Assembly (NCBI GenBank): GCA_035572335.1
Contig: DATNAW010000053.1
Location: 1 to 17,308 of the forward strand
DNA from: 66-474 sp035572335
GTDB taxonomy: Bacteria > Pseudomonadota > Gammaproteobacteria > Xanthomonadales > Rhodanobacteraceae
Direction: 5' to 3'
Length of the DNA: 17,308 nt
Position 1 is the first letter of the stretch. Every line of letters starts with the position of its first letter. Both the position numbers and the translations under genes were made by a program. Positions 7,167 through 15,040 of the stretch are shown piece after piece. Under the pieces are notes generated by a model. That model worked only from the letters and a program-made list of their open reading frames with translations, did not search any database and was not told where the DNA came from.

Positions 7167-7646
7167 TCAGGCAGCCGTCGCGAGCGCGCCAACGACGAGG
7201 TTTTCGATGGCGCCGAGATCGGGAATCCATGCCGATTCGTCGTGCACGCGCACCTGCTCGCGCACGCCGGCGGGTACGGCACCCGCCTCTTCGTCGGAGA
7301 TCAGCATCTCTTCCGAGATCAGCGTGAGGCGCGGAAAACCCTGGCACAGGACGCCGAAATACGGCAACCGCGCATGCCCGTTCAACGCCTTCAGGATGGC
7401 GACGCGGGTATTGTCGGTGGGTTCGTGTTCGGCAACTCCGGCAAGCACCGAAAAGGCCAGCACCGGCAGACCCCAGCCACGCCATGCCAACCGGCCCAGC
7501 AACCATTCCGGCGCATCGGCGATCGTCGCCGGCTGCGCGTAGGTAATCACTTCGGCCATCGTTGTGTTGGGCACGAGCACACGGCCGCCCGTCACCGGCA
7601 GCATGACGCCGCGGATTTCACGCGGCAAAGCCTGGGCTGCGCTCAT
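7167..7646 (-). CDS. chpC: CheW-like coupling protein ChpC of the Pil-Chp system
   Basis: A 159-residue single-domain protein of the CheW type, the last gene of the operon. CheW-type proteins couple receptors to the CheA-class kinase at the membrane-proximal array. The pattern IRGVMLPVTGGRVLVPNTTMAEVI (11-34) and the GRLAWRGWGLPVLAFSVL segment (51-68) match the two CheW beta-barrel halves. Identification as ChpC rather than PilI rests on position: it follows chpA and the chpB-like gene, as ChpC does in Pseudomonas and Xylella, while a PilI end lies upstream of pilJ. In Pseudomonas aeruginosa ChpC serves as an accessory linker. The start ATG (7644-7646) overlaps the stop of the chpB-like gene as ATGA, so translation is coupled. 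Only a palindromic GC patch with a short T-run (7141-7157) lies after the stop, so termination looks weak. Confidence 0.85.
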   Translation of the reverse strand: MSAAQALPREIRGVMLPVTGGRVLVPNTTMAEVITYAQPATIADAPEWLLGRLAWRGWGLPVLAFSVLAGVAEHEPTDNTRVAILKALNGHARLPYFGVLCQGFPRLTLISEEMLISDEEAGAVPAGVREQVRVHDESAWIPDLGAIENLVVGALATAA

Positions 7647-8833
7647 GCGCGTTCACCTCCGGATTTTGCGGGGGGCGGCTGCACGTTGCCGGCCGCGTTG
7701 CCCTTTTCGCTGCCGACGTGCATCCAGCGTTCGATGGGTTCCGAATTCAATGCAACAGGCACGACGGTCTCCACCGGCACCAGTTCCAGGCCCGCGAAAT
7801 CGATCGAAAGGGCGGGCATTGTACGCTCGTCACGCCGCGGACTCGGGGCTGGCGCCGCCGGAACGTCCGGATCGACCAGTTGCCAATCGTCCAGCGAAGG
7901 CAGCGCCTTCAATACATCGGCGTCGTCGATGGATACTTCGGGTTGTGATGCGTCGGCAGGCGCCGATGCAATCGGTGCCGGTTCGATCGGCGGAAGCTCG
8001 ATCGCGGAAACGTTGCCACCGTCGACTTCGCGCCAGACCTCGGGCGATTCCGGCTCGGGCTCGCCTTCTGCGGCCGCCAGACGCGCATCGATCATCGCGG
8101 ACAAAGCTTCGGTGTCGACATCGAGTGCATCGGCGTCAGCGTGTTCGGCGTGGGGTTCGGGCATCGCCACGATGTCCATCGCATCCGGCGCGGTCGCGGC
8201 CGGCAGCATCTGCGCTTCGGGCTCCGCGTCGGCTAGCAAGAATTCCCGGTTGCCAACGTCGGCAACCAGGGAAGCCGGCGCCGTCGTTTCGCCGATATCT
8301 GCGTGACTTTCCAACGGCTCCTGCATTGCGCCGAAATCCGCCGTCATCGATTCGATCTCGGCGGGTGACAACGGCCTTTCCACGATCGCCACCGCCGCGT
8401 CGGCGATGGATGTTTCCGGCAGGTCTTCGGCAACGGACGCGGCCTCGGCAACGACCGACGCCATCTGCGCAACGAGCGGCCGCGGCGGATCGAAATCGCT
8501 GCTGCCGCTCAACTTGGCGGTCAGGTGCCGCAGCCAGCGCGCCTGCGCCCAGCCTTCGAGCTGGCTGGAAATCTCGGGATCGTTGAAGACCACCGCGACG
8601 CTCGTTTCCTGCAGCCGCGCTTCAACACCGTCCAGCGATTCGCAATCGTCCAGGTTCACCAGCGCCGCGGTGGCCTGCGATCCGGCCACGCGCGACACGT
8701 CGAAATCCGCGGCCGACGTGTCATAGACGATCTCGACCTGGCTCGACACCGCGTCGCGGAGATGGCGTGCGGAATCCGCATCGCCGAATACCAGCGCCAC
8801 TCGCGGCCGTGCGGGAATCTTCTGGTCAAGCAC
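7643..8833 (-). CDS. ChpB-like protein lacking a CheB methylesterase domain
   Basis: A 396-residue protein at the chpB position. Residues 9-110 (from PRVALVFGDADSARHL to WLRHLTAKL) look like the N-terminal receiver-like domain of ChpB proteins, with a possible Asp62 after the third strand. Residues 111-340 are acidic and rich in Ala, Pro, Glu and Asp, probably disordered. Near the end is a short ordered-looking stretch (SIDFAGLELVPVETVVPV, 343-360). I find none of the CheB methylesterase catalytic features (Ser-Gly-Gly nucleophile turn, active-site His and Asp). The frame is intact and chpC starts immediately at its stop, so this is not a frameshift. The start is GTG (8831-8833), supported by GGAGG at 8840-8844 inside the end of chpA, with an 8-base overlap with chpA. 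It may act as a scaffold or phosphate-responsive adaptor; that is inference. Confidence 0.8.
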   Translation of the reverse strand: MLDQKIPARPRVALVFGDADSARHLRDAVSSQVEIVYDTSAADFDVSRVAGSQATAALVNLDDCESLDGVEARLQETSVAVVFNDPEISSQLEGWAQARWLRHLTAKLSGSSDFDPPRPLVAQMASVVAEAASVAEDLPETSIADAAVAIVERPLSPAEIESMTADFGAMQEPLESHADIGETTAPASLVADVGNREFLLADAEPEAQMLPAATAPDAMDIVAMPEPHAEHADADALDVDTEALSAMIDARLAAAEGEPEPESPEVWREVDGGNVSAIELPPIEPAPIASAPADASQPEVSIDDADVLKALPSLDDWQLVDPDVPAAPAPSPRRDERTMPALSIDFAGLELVPVETVVPVALNSEPIERWMHVGSEKGNAAGNVQPPPAKSGGERA

Positions 8834-11800
8834 GGCGGGCCTCCAGGATCTCGCTGACGTTGTGCAGCAGGTCGGCTTCGCTGTACGGCTTGCCGAGGTA
8901 ACGATCCACGCCGATCTCGAACGCGCGCTGTCGATGTTTTTCGCCCGTACGCGACGTGATCATGATGATCGGCACGTGGCGGAAGCGCACATCGTTCTTC
9001 ATGTGCGTGGCCAGCTCGAAACCATCCATCCGCGGCATTTCGATGTCGAGCAACATGACGTCGGGTACGCATTCCTGGAGTTTCTCCAGTGCGTCCACGC
9101 CGTCCTTCGCGGTGACGACTTCCATCTGCTCGCGTTCGAGCACGCGGGTCGTCACCTTGCGCATCGTGATCGAATCGTCCACCACCATGACGACGCGCGG
9201 GCCTTCCGATTCCGTCCGCACGATCGTAACCGGTGCTTCGGGCATTTCCACCGTTTCGCCAATCGCGGCCGTGGCGGCCGCCTGCTTGGCCTCGAAGTGG
9301 CGCACCAGCGGTGCGAGGTCGAGGATGAGCATCACCGAACCATCGCCCAGGATGGTGGCGCCGAACATGCCGGGCACGTTGCTGATCTGCGGACCGATCG
9401 GCTTCACCACGATTTCGCGCGAACCGATGACGGTATCGATGCGGATGGCGGCGCGCAGGTCGCCCGCGCGCACCATCAACAAGGGCAACTGTCCCGTGCC
9501 TTCCTCGGGAACGCTCGCCGCACCGAAGCCAAGCAGCTCCGACAAATCGTGCAGCGTGTATTCCTCGCCGGCGTAGCTGACGGTGCGCTCGCCGGAAGCA
9601 AGGCGGTCGGCCATTTCCTGGCGGCGGATGCGCGACACGGCCTGCACCGACGTCATCGGAATCGCGAACGTCGTTTCGCCCGCACGAACGGTGATGGCCT
9701 GCGTGACCGCCAGCGTGAATGGCAGGCGGATGTTGAACGTGGTGCCCTTGCCGTGTTCGGATTCGATTACCAGCGAACCGCCGAGTTGGCGGATTTCGTT
9801 GGCCACCACGTCCATGCCGACGCCGCGGCCCGACAACTGGCTGACTTCGCCTGCGGTCGAGAAGCCGGTTTGCAGCACGAAGTTGAACAACTCCGCGTCC
9901 GAAACCGGCACGTCGGGTTGCAGCAAGCCACGCTCGATGGCCTTCGCGCGGATGGCATCGCGATCGAAACCCGCGCCGTCGTCGGACACGCGCACCAGCA
10001 CCTCGGTGCCCTGGCGGCCGACTTCGATGGTGACCGTTCCTTCCATCGGCTTGCCGCGCGCGACGCGTTCGGCCGGCGCTTCGATGCCGTGCGTCAACGC
10101 GTTGCGCAGCATGTGCTCGAACGGCGCCTTCATGCGCTCCAGCACGCTGCGATCCATTTCGCCCTGCGCACCTTCCACGCGCAATTGCGCGCGCTTGCCG
10201 AGTTCGTCGGCGGCGCCACGCAGCGTGCGGCGCAGGTTCGGCACCATCGATTCGAACGGCACCATGCGCGTGCGCATCAGGCCGTCCTGCAAATCGGAGT
10301 TGACGCGCGACTGTTGCAGCAACAGCGTTTCCGATTGGCGCGTCTGGTCATCCAGGATGTCCTGGATCGACGCCAGGTCGGATACCGACTCGGCCAGCGC
10401 GCGCGAATACTGCTGCAGGTTGGAGAAGCGGTCGAGTTCCAGCGGGTCGAACGTCGCGCCTTCGCCGGCTTCGTTCTCGCGCTGGTAGCGCGACAGGATC
10501 TGGGTTTCGGTCTCGATTTCGAGCTTGCGCAACTGTTCGCGCAGGCGCGAGACCGTCTGGTTCAGTTCGACCAGGTTGAAGCGGAAGTTGCCGACCTGCT
10601 GTTCCAGGCGTGCGCGATAGATCGACGCTTCGCCCGCCGCGTTGACCAGCGAGTCGAGCAGGTCGGAACGCACGCGGATCATCTCCGCGGCTGCATGCAA
10701 CTCGGTTTCGACCAGACGTGGCGCTTCGCGGGGGGCCGGCGCAGGCACGGCGGTTTCGGCCGGCTTCTTTGCCTTCTCCGCGGGTGCAGCCGGTTTGGCG
10801 CCGGCAACGATTGAGCGGCCGTCCGCCAGCGCGTTGAACCGCTCGATGGCGTTGACCGGCGCCGCCACGGCACGACCCTGGCGGATGCGCTCGACCATGT
10901 CGTGCAGGCGATCGAAGCCGCGCTCCAATGAATCCACTTCAACGGGTGCGAGCGCGCGTTTGGAGTCGCCGATTTTTTCGAGCAGCGTTTCCATCGCGTG
11001 CGCGAGATCGCCCACGGATGCGATGCCGACCACGCGCGCACCGCCCTTGAGGGTGTGCAGGTTGCGCTGCAACTCGCGCACCGCCTCGGCGTCGCCGGGC
11101 GCGGCGCGCAGTGCGGCCAAGGCGCCATCGCTGGCGTCCAGCAGCTCGCTGCCCTCTTCGGTGAAAAGTTCGACCAGTTCGGGATCGAGGCCCGGGATAT
11201 CGAGGTCGCCTTCCGGCTGCGCGTCGTCCGGGAACGGCGGGAAGGCCGAGGCGGCGATTTCCTTTTCGGCCTTGGCACGCGCGACCGCAAGGCGTTCCTG
11301 CTCGGCCCGCTCTTGTTCGGCCCGCTCCTGTTCGGCCCGCTCCTGTTCGGCGCGCTCTGCGGCGATGCGCGCCCGCTCGGCTTCTTCGGCGGCGATCCGG
11401 TCGCGCTCGGCTTGTTCTGCTGCAAGGCGTTCGCGTTCCGCCTGCTCTGCCGCCAGACGTTCCTGCTCGGCCTTCTCGGCAGCGATGCGTTCCTGTTCGG
11501 CTTGCTCGGCCGCGATGCGTTCGCGCTCGGCTTGCTCCGCGGCGACCCGTTCGGCTTCCGCCTCTTCTGCAGCGAGACGTTCCTGCTCGGCCTTCTCCGC
11601 GGCGATGCGTTCCTGCTCGGCCTGTTCGGCGGCAAGGCGTTCTTGTTCGGCTTGTTCGGCGAGGCGTTGCTGTTCGGCCTGCTCGGCAGCAATGCGCTCG
11701 CGCTCGGCTCGTTCGGCGGCGAGGCGTTCGCGCTCGGCTTGTTCCGCCGTAAGCCGTTCCTGCTCCGCCTTTTCGGCGGCGGCGCGTTCCTGTTCGGCGC

Positions 11801-14800
11801 GCTCTGCGGCCAGGCGTTCCTGCTCCGCCTGTTCGGCGGCAATGCGTTCCTGTTCGGCTCGTTCGGCCGCTTCGCGCGCGGCGAGCGCAGTGGCATCGTC
11901 TTCCGTGGGCAGCGTGGATGCCGATTCCAGGCCCACGGCGGCAATACCGGAATCTTCGGATTCTTCTTCGAACGGCGCGGCAGGCGCGCGGGTTTCCGCG
12001 GCATGCCGCGCACTGCCCAGCGGCGAGGCTTCGGGCCAGCGGTTGCGCAACGCTTCCAGGCGTTCGGTCAGGGCCGTGGTGTCGGGCACGTCCGGCACCG
12101 GCGCATCGAACTGCGCCATCACGTGCTCGGTCAGCGCGATCGCATCACGCAGCGCATCACAGCCTTCGCGATCGAGCGCCGCATCGGCGCTGCGGACGCG
12201 ACGGATCCAGACCTCAAGCGGCGCCAGCATCGTCGCCAGCGAATCGACGCCGACCATCGCGATGGCGCCATGTAACGTGTGCACCGAACGCACCAGTTCG
12301 TCATCGACCGCGGCGTCGAACGCCGCGTCGCGCGCCAGGTAGGCGCGCATGCCGTCGAGGTGCTGGCCGACTTCCGTGCGCAACACGTCGAGCAGGATCG
12401 GATCGACGACCGGCAGGCCGGAGATCGGCGAGGTGATGATCGGTTCGAGCGGCGCAGCCGCCGCCGTTTCGACCGCATGCTCCGGTTCCGCCAGCGGAAC
12501 CCAGCGGCGCACCTGACGCATGACCTTGCGATAACCCTGCGCGAGATCTTCCACCCGCGCCGGCTGCCCGGACGCGAGCTTGTCGGCGGTCTGCATGATG
12601 GCGTCGAGCGGCGGATCGATCGTCGCGCCCGCGCCCTGCAAACCCGCATGCAACTTGGGTAGTGTCGCCACCGCAGTGTCGACCAGTGCCTGCACGTTCG
12701 CGTCGGGCTTGATGGTCTGGTCGAGCACGCGATTCAGCATGTTCTCGACCTTCCAGCTGAATTCACCCAGCGCCACGGCGCCTACCAGCCGCCCGGAACC
12801 TTTCAGCGTGTGGAAGGAACGCCGCACGTTCTTCAGCGCATCCAGGTCTTCCGGATTGGATTTCCAGGCCGGCAGGTTGACGTTGATGTTGGCGATTTCC
12901 TCGCCGACTTCCTCGACGAAAACCTCGCGGATTTCCTCGTCGATGCCGGCTGCGTCCTGAAACGACGTGTCCGCCGGTGTGCCTTCGCCGGCGATCGGTT
13001 CCAGAACCTCTTCTTCGACGTCGATCCACTTGCCCGCGCCCACGCCGGGAACCGTGAACGCTTCGGCGGCGGGCGGTGCGGTTTGCACCAATGCGACGGG
13101 TGCCGCCATTTGGACGGGCGCAACCGTCTCCGCTTCCGCGGACTCGGGCAATGCCGCTTCGGGCTGCTGCGGTGCGTGCGCCGGCAGCTCGATGGTCTCG
13201 ACGGGCTGCGCAGGTTCGCGGCGCGCAGGCAGCGGCCAGTAATGCAGGAGTTCGAGGCTGTGCCGCGCACCTTCGAGGATGCGGCTGTCGCTGGCGTTCG
13301 CGTCGTGCCCGAGTTCGAGGTAGTACTCGACACCCGCGACGGTATCGGCAAGCTGATCCATCTCGTCGACGGTGGGAACGCGGCGATCGCCGATCAGTTC
13401 GTTGCCCACGTAGCGGTCGATGCCCTCGACCAGTTCCGCGGGACGTTCCAGGTTGAGGATGCGAAGTGCGCCGCCGACTTCGGTCAGCAGGCGCGGCACG
13501 TCGGCCAGCTGGTCGTGCGACCACGAAGATTCGATGAATGCGGTGATGTGTTCCTTGACCTTGCCGAGGTTCGCGCCGGCCTCGTGCATCAGCGCGCGCA
13601 TGATCTTGCGCGCTTCGCTGCGCGGCAGCGCGTCATCGGCTTGGCTTTCCGCGCCGAGGTGCTCGATGTGTTCGTCCAGCGACGCATCGACGTAGAGCAG
13701 CGCGCTCGCGACATCCAAAATCGTTTCCGGTTTGGCGTCGCGCTTACCGTCGATCATCTCGACGATGATCTGCCGCTGCTCGCCGATCATCCTGGCCGGT
13801 GCTTCGAGACCCAGCACGCCCAGCGTGTCGCCGATCCGGTGCAGCACTTCGACCTGCGGCGCGAGTTGCTGCGGGTTGCGGTCTTCGCGGCGCAGGAAGA
13901 TGTCGAGGCCTTCCTTGACGCGGAGGAGGTCTTCGCGGACGGCCTTGGCGACGGTATCCAGCAATGCGCGGTTGCGCCCGGACATCGCCGCGCGCGCGCG
14001 GTCGAGTTCCGCTTCGGTCGGCACCATACGGTCCAGCCCGAAGCATTGCGAAATGGCTTCGCTGCGGCCGGGGCCCGGCGCGGCTTGCGCGACGTAATAC
14101 AAAAGCGTGCGGGTGAGTTCGCGCGCGTCCTCGTCGTCGCACACGTCCTCGCCCTGGTCCTGCATGTGGCGAATGGTGCGGTCGAGGTGCCCGAACTGGT
14201 GCCGCAAACTCGAAAGATGATGATCCAGCCGTCCCTGCTGCAGGGTTTCCAGCACGCCGCCCGCGGTCCACCACAAACGGCGCGCGGACTCGGCATGGCA
14301 CACGGCGCGCAACTCGTCCATGCAGTCGCGCATTTCCGCGAAGTTCGGCTGCTTGCCCTGCGTCCACGCGAGCAATTGCACCTGGAAGCGCGCGCGAATC
14401 TGGGTGACGCGCTGGCGCAGGTCCGCGAACGGATACGCCGCACGCGCGCCGGCCGCATCCGGCGGCAACGGACGATCGAGGTCGGGATGAAACAGCACGC
14501 GCTGGTCGGCGGGTTCTTCGCCGTACGCATCGCGCAATTCATTGAGCAGCGGCAGCAGGACGATCGGAATGTCCTTGTGGCCGCTTTCGATGAGATCCAG
14601 ATAATCAGGCAGCTGCACCAGGCCGCGCATCAACGCGCCCATGGCCTCGTCGCGGTCGGCGACCTTGCCGTCGAGCACCGCCTGCGCGAGATGCTCCATT
14701 TCCTGGTCGAGCTCGGCGGCACCGTACAGTTCGACGATGCGCAGCGTGCCAAGCACCTGGTGCAGCAGGCCGACGCAACTCTGCATCGCACGCACGTCTT

Positions 14801-15026
14801 CCGCGTTTTCGGCGAAGGCTTCGAGTGCCTGGCGCGCTTCCGACAGCAGTTCATCGATCTGCGGCTTGACCCAGCCGAGGGTCGAGAAGTCGATGTGTTC
14901 TTCAAGTCGCATCGTCGGTTTCCGGTCAGCACCGCGCGCCTGCCCAGTTGGGTACCCCGAGGGCGCGTCGGCAGCCACACCGGCGGAACCGGTTGCCGTG
15001 GATACCATGTCGTCGCCCGCGGTCAT
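8826..15026 (-). CDS. chpA: Hybrid chemosensory kinase ChpA (PilL), multi-Hpt CheA with receiver
   Basis: The central kinase of type IV pilus chemosensing, 2066 residues. Layout: a helical FimL/Hpt-like N-terminal third (about 40-600, including LLHQVLGTLRIVELYGAAEL at 87-106); a Pro/Ala linker; Hpt with HTLKGSGRLVG (His739); Hpt with HTLHGAIAMVG (His917); a decapeptide-repeat helix (1051-1244); Hpt with HTLKGGARVVG (His1324); CheA dimerisation (about 1440-1590); an ATPase with MLRNALTHGIE (N-box, 1639-1649), DDGAGF (1682-1687) and GRGVGMDVV (1733-1741); a CheW-like domain (about 1775-1905); and a complete receiver (Asp1950/1951, phosphoacceptor Asp1994, Lys2046). It phosphorylates PilG/PilH-type regulators controlling pilus extension, retraction and cAMP. 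The outer ATG (15024-15026), 14 bp after pilJ with GGGAAGG upstream, is used here. ATG at 14912 (MRLEEHIDF) is a serious alternative because the first 38 residues are low complexity. Confidence 0.96.
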   Translation of the reverse strand: MTAGDDMVSTATGSAGVAADAPSGYPTGQARGADRKPTMRLEEHIDFSTLGWVKPQIDELLSEARQALEAFAENAEDVRAMQSCVGLLHQVLGTLRIVELYGAAELDQEMEHLAQAVLDGKVADRDEAMGALMRGLVQLPDYLDLIESGHKDIPIVLLPLLNELRDAYGEEPADQRVLFHPDLDRPLPPDAAGARAAYPFADLRQRVTQIRARFQVQLLAWTQGKQPNFAEMRDCMDELRAVCHAESARRLWWTAGGVLETLQQGRLDHHLSSLRHQFGHLDRTIRHMQDQGEDVCDDEDARELTRTLLYYVAQAAPGPGRSEAISQCFGLDRMVPTEAELDRARAAMSGRNRALLDTVAKAVREDLLRVKEGLDIFLRREDRNPQQLAPQVEVLHRIGDTLGVLGLEAPARMIGEQRQIIVEMIDGKRDAKPETILDVASALLYVDASLDEHIEHLGAESQADDALPRSEARKIMRALMHEAGANLGKVKEHITAFIESSWSHDQLADVPRLLTEVGGALRILNLERPAELVEGIDRYVGNELIGDRRVPTVDEMDQLADTVAGVEYYLELGHDANASDSRILEGARHSLELLHYWPLPARREPAQPVETIELPAHAPQQPEAALPESAEAETVAPVQMAAPVALVQTAPPAAEAFTVPGVGAGKWIDVEEEVLEPIAGEGTPADTSFQDAAGIDEEIREVFVEEVGEEIANINVNLPAWKSNPEDLDALKNVRRSFHTLKGSGRLVGAVALGEFSWKVENMLNRVLDQTIKPDANVQALVDTAVATLPKLHAGLQGAGATIDPPLDAIMQTADKLASGQPARVEDLAQGYRKVMRQVRRWVPLAEPEHAVETAAAAPLEPIITSPISGLPVVDPILLDVLRTEVGQHLDGMRAYLARDAAFDAAVDDELVRSVHTLHGAIAMVGVDSLATMLAPLEVWIRRVRSADAALDREGCDALRDAIALTEHVMAQFDAPVPDVPDTTALTERLEALRNRWPEASPLGSARHAAETRAPAAPFEEESEDSGIAAVGLESASTLPTEDDATALAAREAAERAEQERIAAEQAEQERLAAERAEQERAAAEKAEQERLTAEQAERERLAAERAERERIAAEQAEQQRLAEQAEQERLAAEQAEQERIAAEKAEQERLAAEEAEAERVAAEQAERERIAAEQAEQERIAAEKAEQERLAAEQAERERLAAEQAERDRIAAEEAERARIAAERAEQERAEQERAEQERAEQERLAVARAKAEKEIAASAFPPFPDDAQPEGDLDIPGLDPELVELFTEEGSELLDASDGALAALRAAPGDAEAVRELQRNLHTLKGGARVVGIASVGDLAHAMETLLEKIGDSKRALAPVEVDSLERGFDRLHDMVERIRQGRAVAAPVNAIERFNALADGRSIVAGAKPAAPAEKAKKPAETAVPAPAPREAPRLVETELHAAAEMIRVRSDLLDSLVNAAGEASIYRARLEQQVGNFRFNLVELNQTVSRLREQLRKLEIETETQILSRYQRENEAGEGATFDPLELDRFSNLQQYSRALAESVSDLASIQDILDDQTRQSETLLLQQSRVNSDLQDGLMRTRMVPFESMVPNLRRTLRGAADELGKRAQLRVEGAQGEMDRSVLERMKAPFEHMLRNALTHGIEAPAERVARGKPMEGTVTIEVGRQGTEVLVRVSDDGAGFDRDAIRAKAIERGLLQPDVPVSDAELFNFVLQTGFSTAGEVSQLSGRGVGMDVVANEIRQLGGSLVIESEHGKGTTFNIRLPFTLAVTQAITVRAGETTFAIPMTSVQAVSRIRRQEMADRLASGERTVSYAGEEYTLHDLSELLGFGAASVPEEGTGQLPLLMVRAGDLRAAIRIDTVIGSREIVVKPIGPQISNVPGMFGATILGDGSVMLILDLAPLVRHFEAKQAAATAAIGETVEMPEAPVTIVRTESEGPRVVMVVDDSITMRKVTTRVLEREQMEVVTAKDGVDALEKLQECVPDVMLLDIEMPRMDGFELATHMKNDVRFRHVPIIMITSRTGEKHRQRAFEIGVDRYLGKPYSEADLLHNVSEILEARRA
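8840..8844 (-). promoter_or_regulatory. Ribosome binding site of the chpB-like gene, inside chpA
   Basis: GGAGG on the minus strand, six bases before the GTG at 8831-8833 and within the last codons of chpA. It decides the GTG start and places the two genes in an 8-base overlap, so initiation probably depends on ribosomes finishing chpA. Confidence 0.6.
11295..11876 (-). repeat. 30-bp tandem repeat coding a decapeptide rod in ChpA
   Basis: Residues 1051-1244 of ChpA are built from about 18 copies of a ten-residue unit, roughly R-(L/I)-A-A-E-x-A-E-x-E, each coded by 30 bp. One copy (starting at residue 1121) has lost one residue. Three five-residue units RAEQE (1230-1244) follow, coded by nearly identical 15-bp repeats at 11295-11339. 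The composition (Ala, Glu, Gln, Arg only) predicts a long charged helix of the TolA or single-alpha-helix kind. Because the unit length is a multiple of three and stop-free, spurious ORFs appear here in several other frames. Copy number could vary between strains by slippage without breaking the frame. Confidence 0.92.
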
Positions 15027-15040
15027 GAGCCTTCCCGCCG

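Noticed and set aside
11295..11876. Possible CRISPR-like array
   Set aside because: The units are contiguous 30-bp coding repeats with no unique spacers and stay in frame with ChpA.
10642..12342. Several long overlapping frames on both strands over the ChpA repeat, one with a Leu/Phe/Gly-rich membrane-like repeat
   Set aside because: A 30-bp stop-free repeat stays open in several frames by construction. The hydrophobic repeat peptide is only the reverse complement of the Ala/Glu/Gln/Arg repeat.
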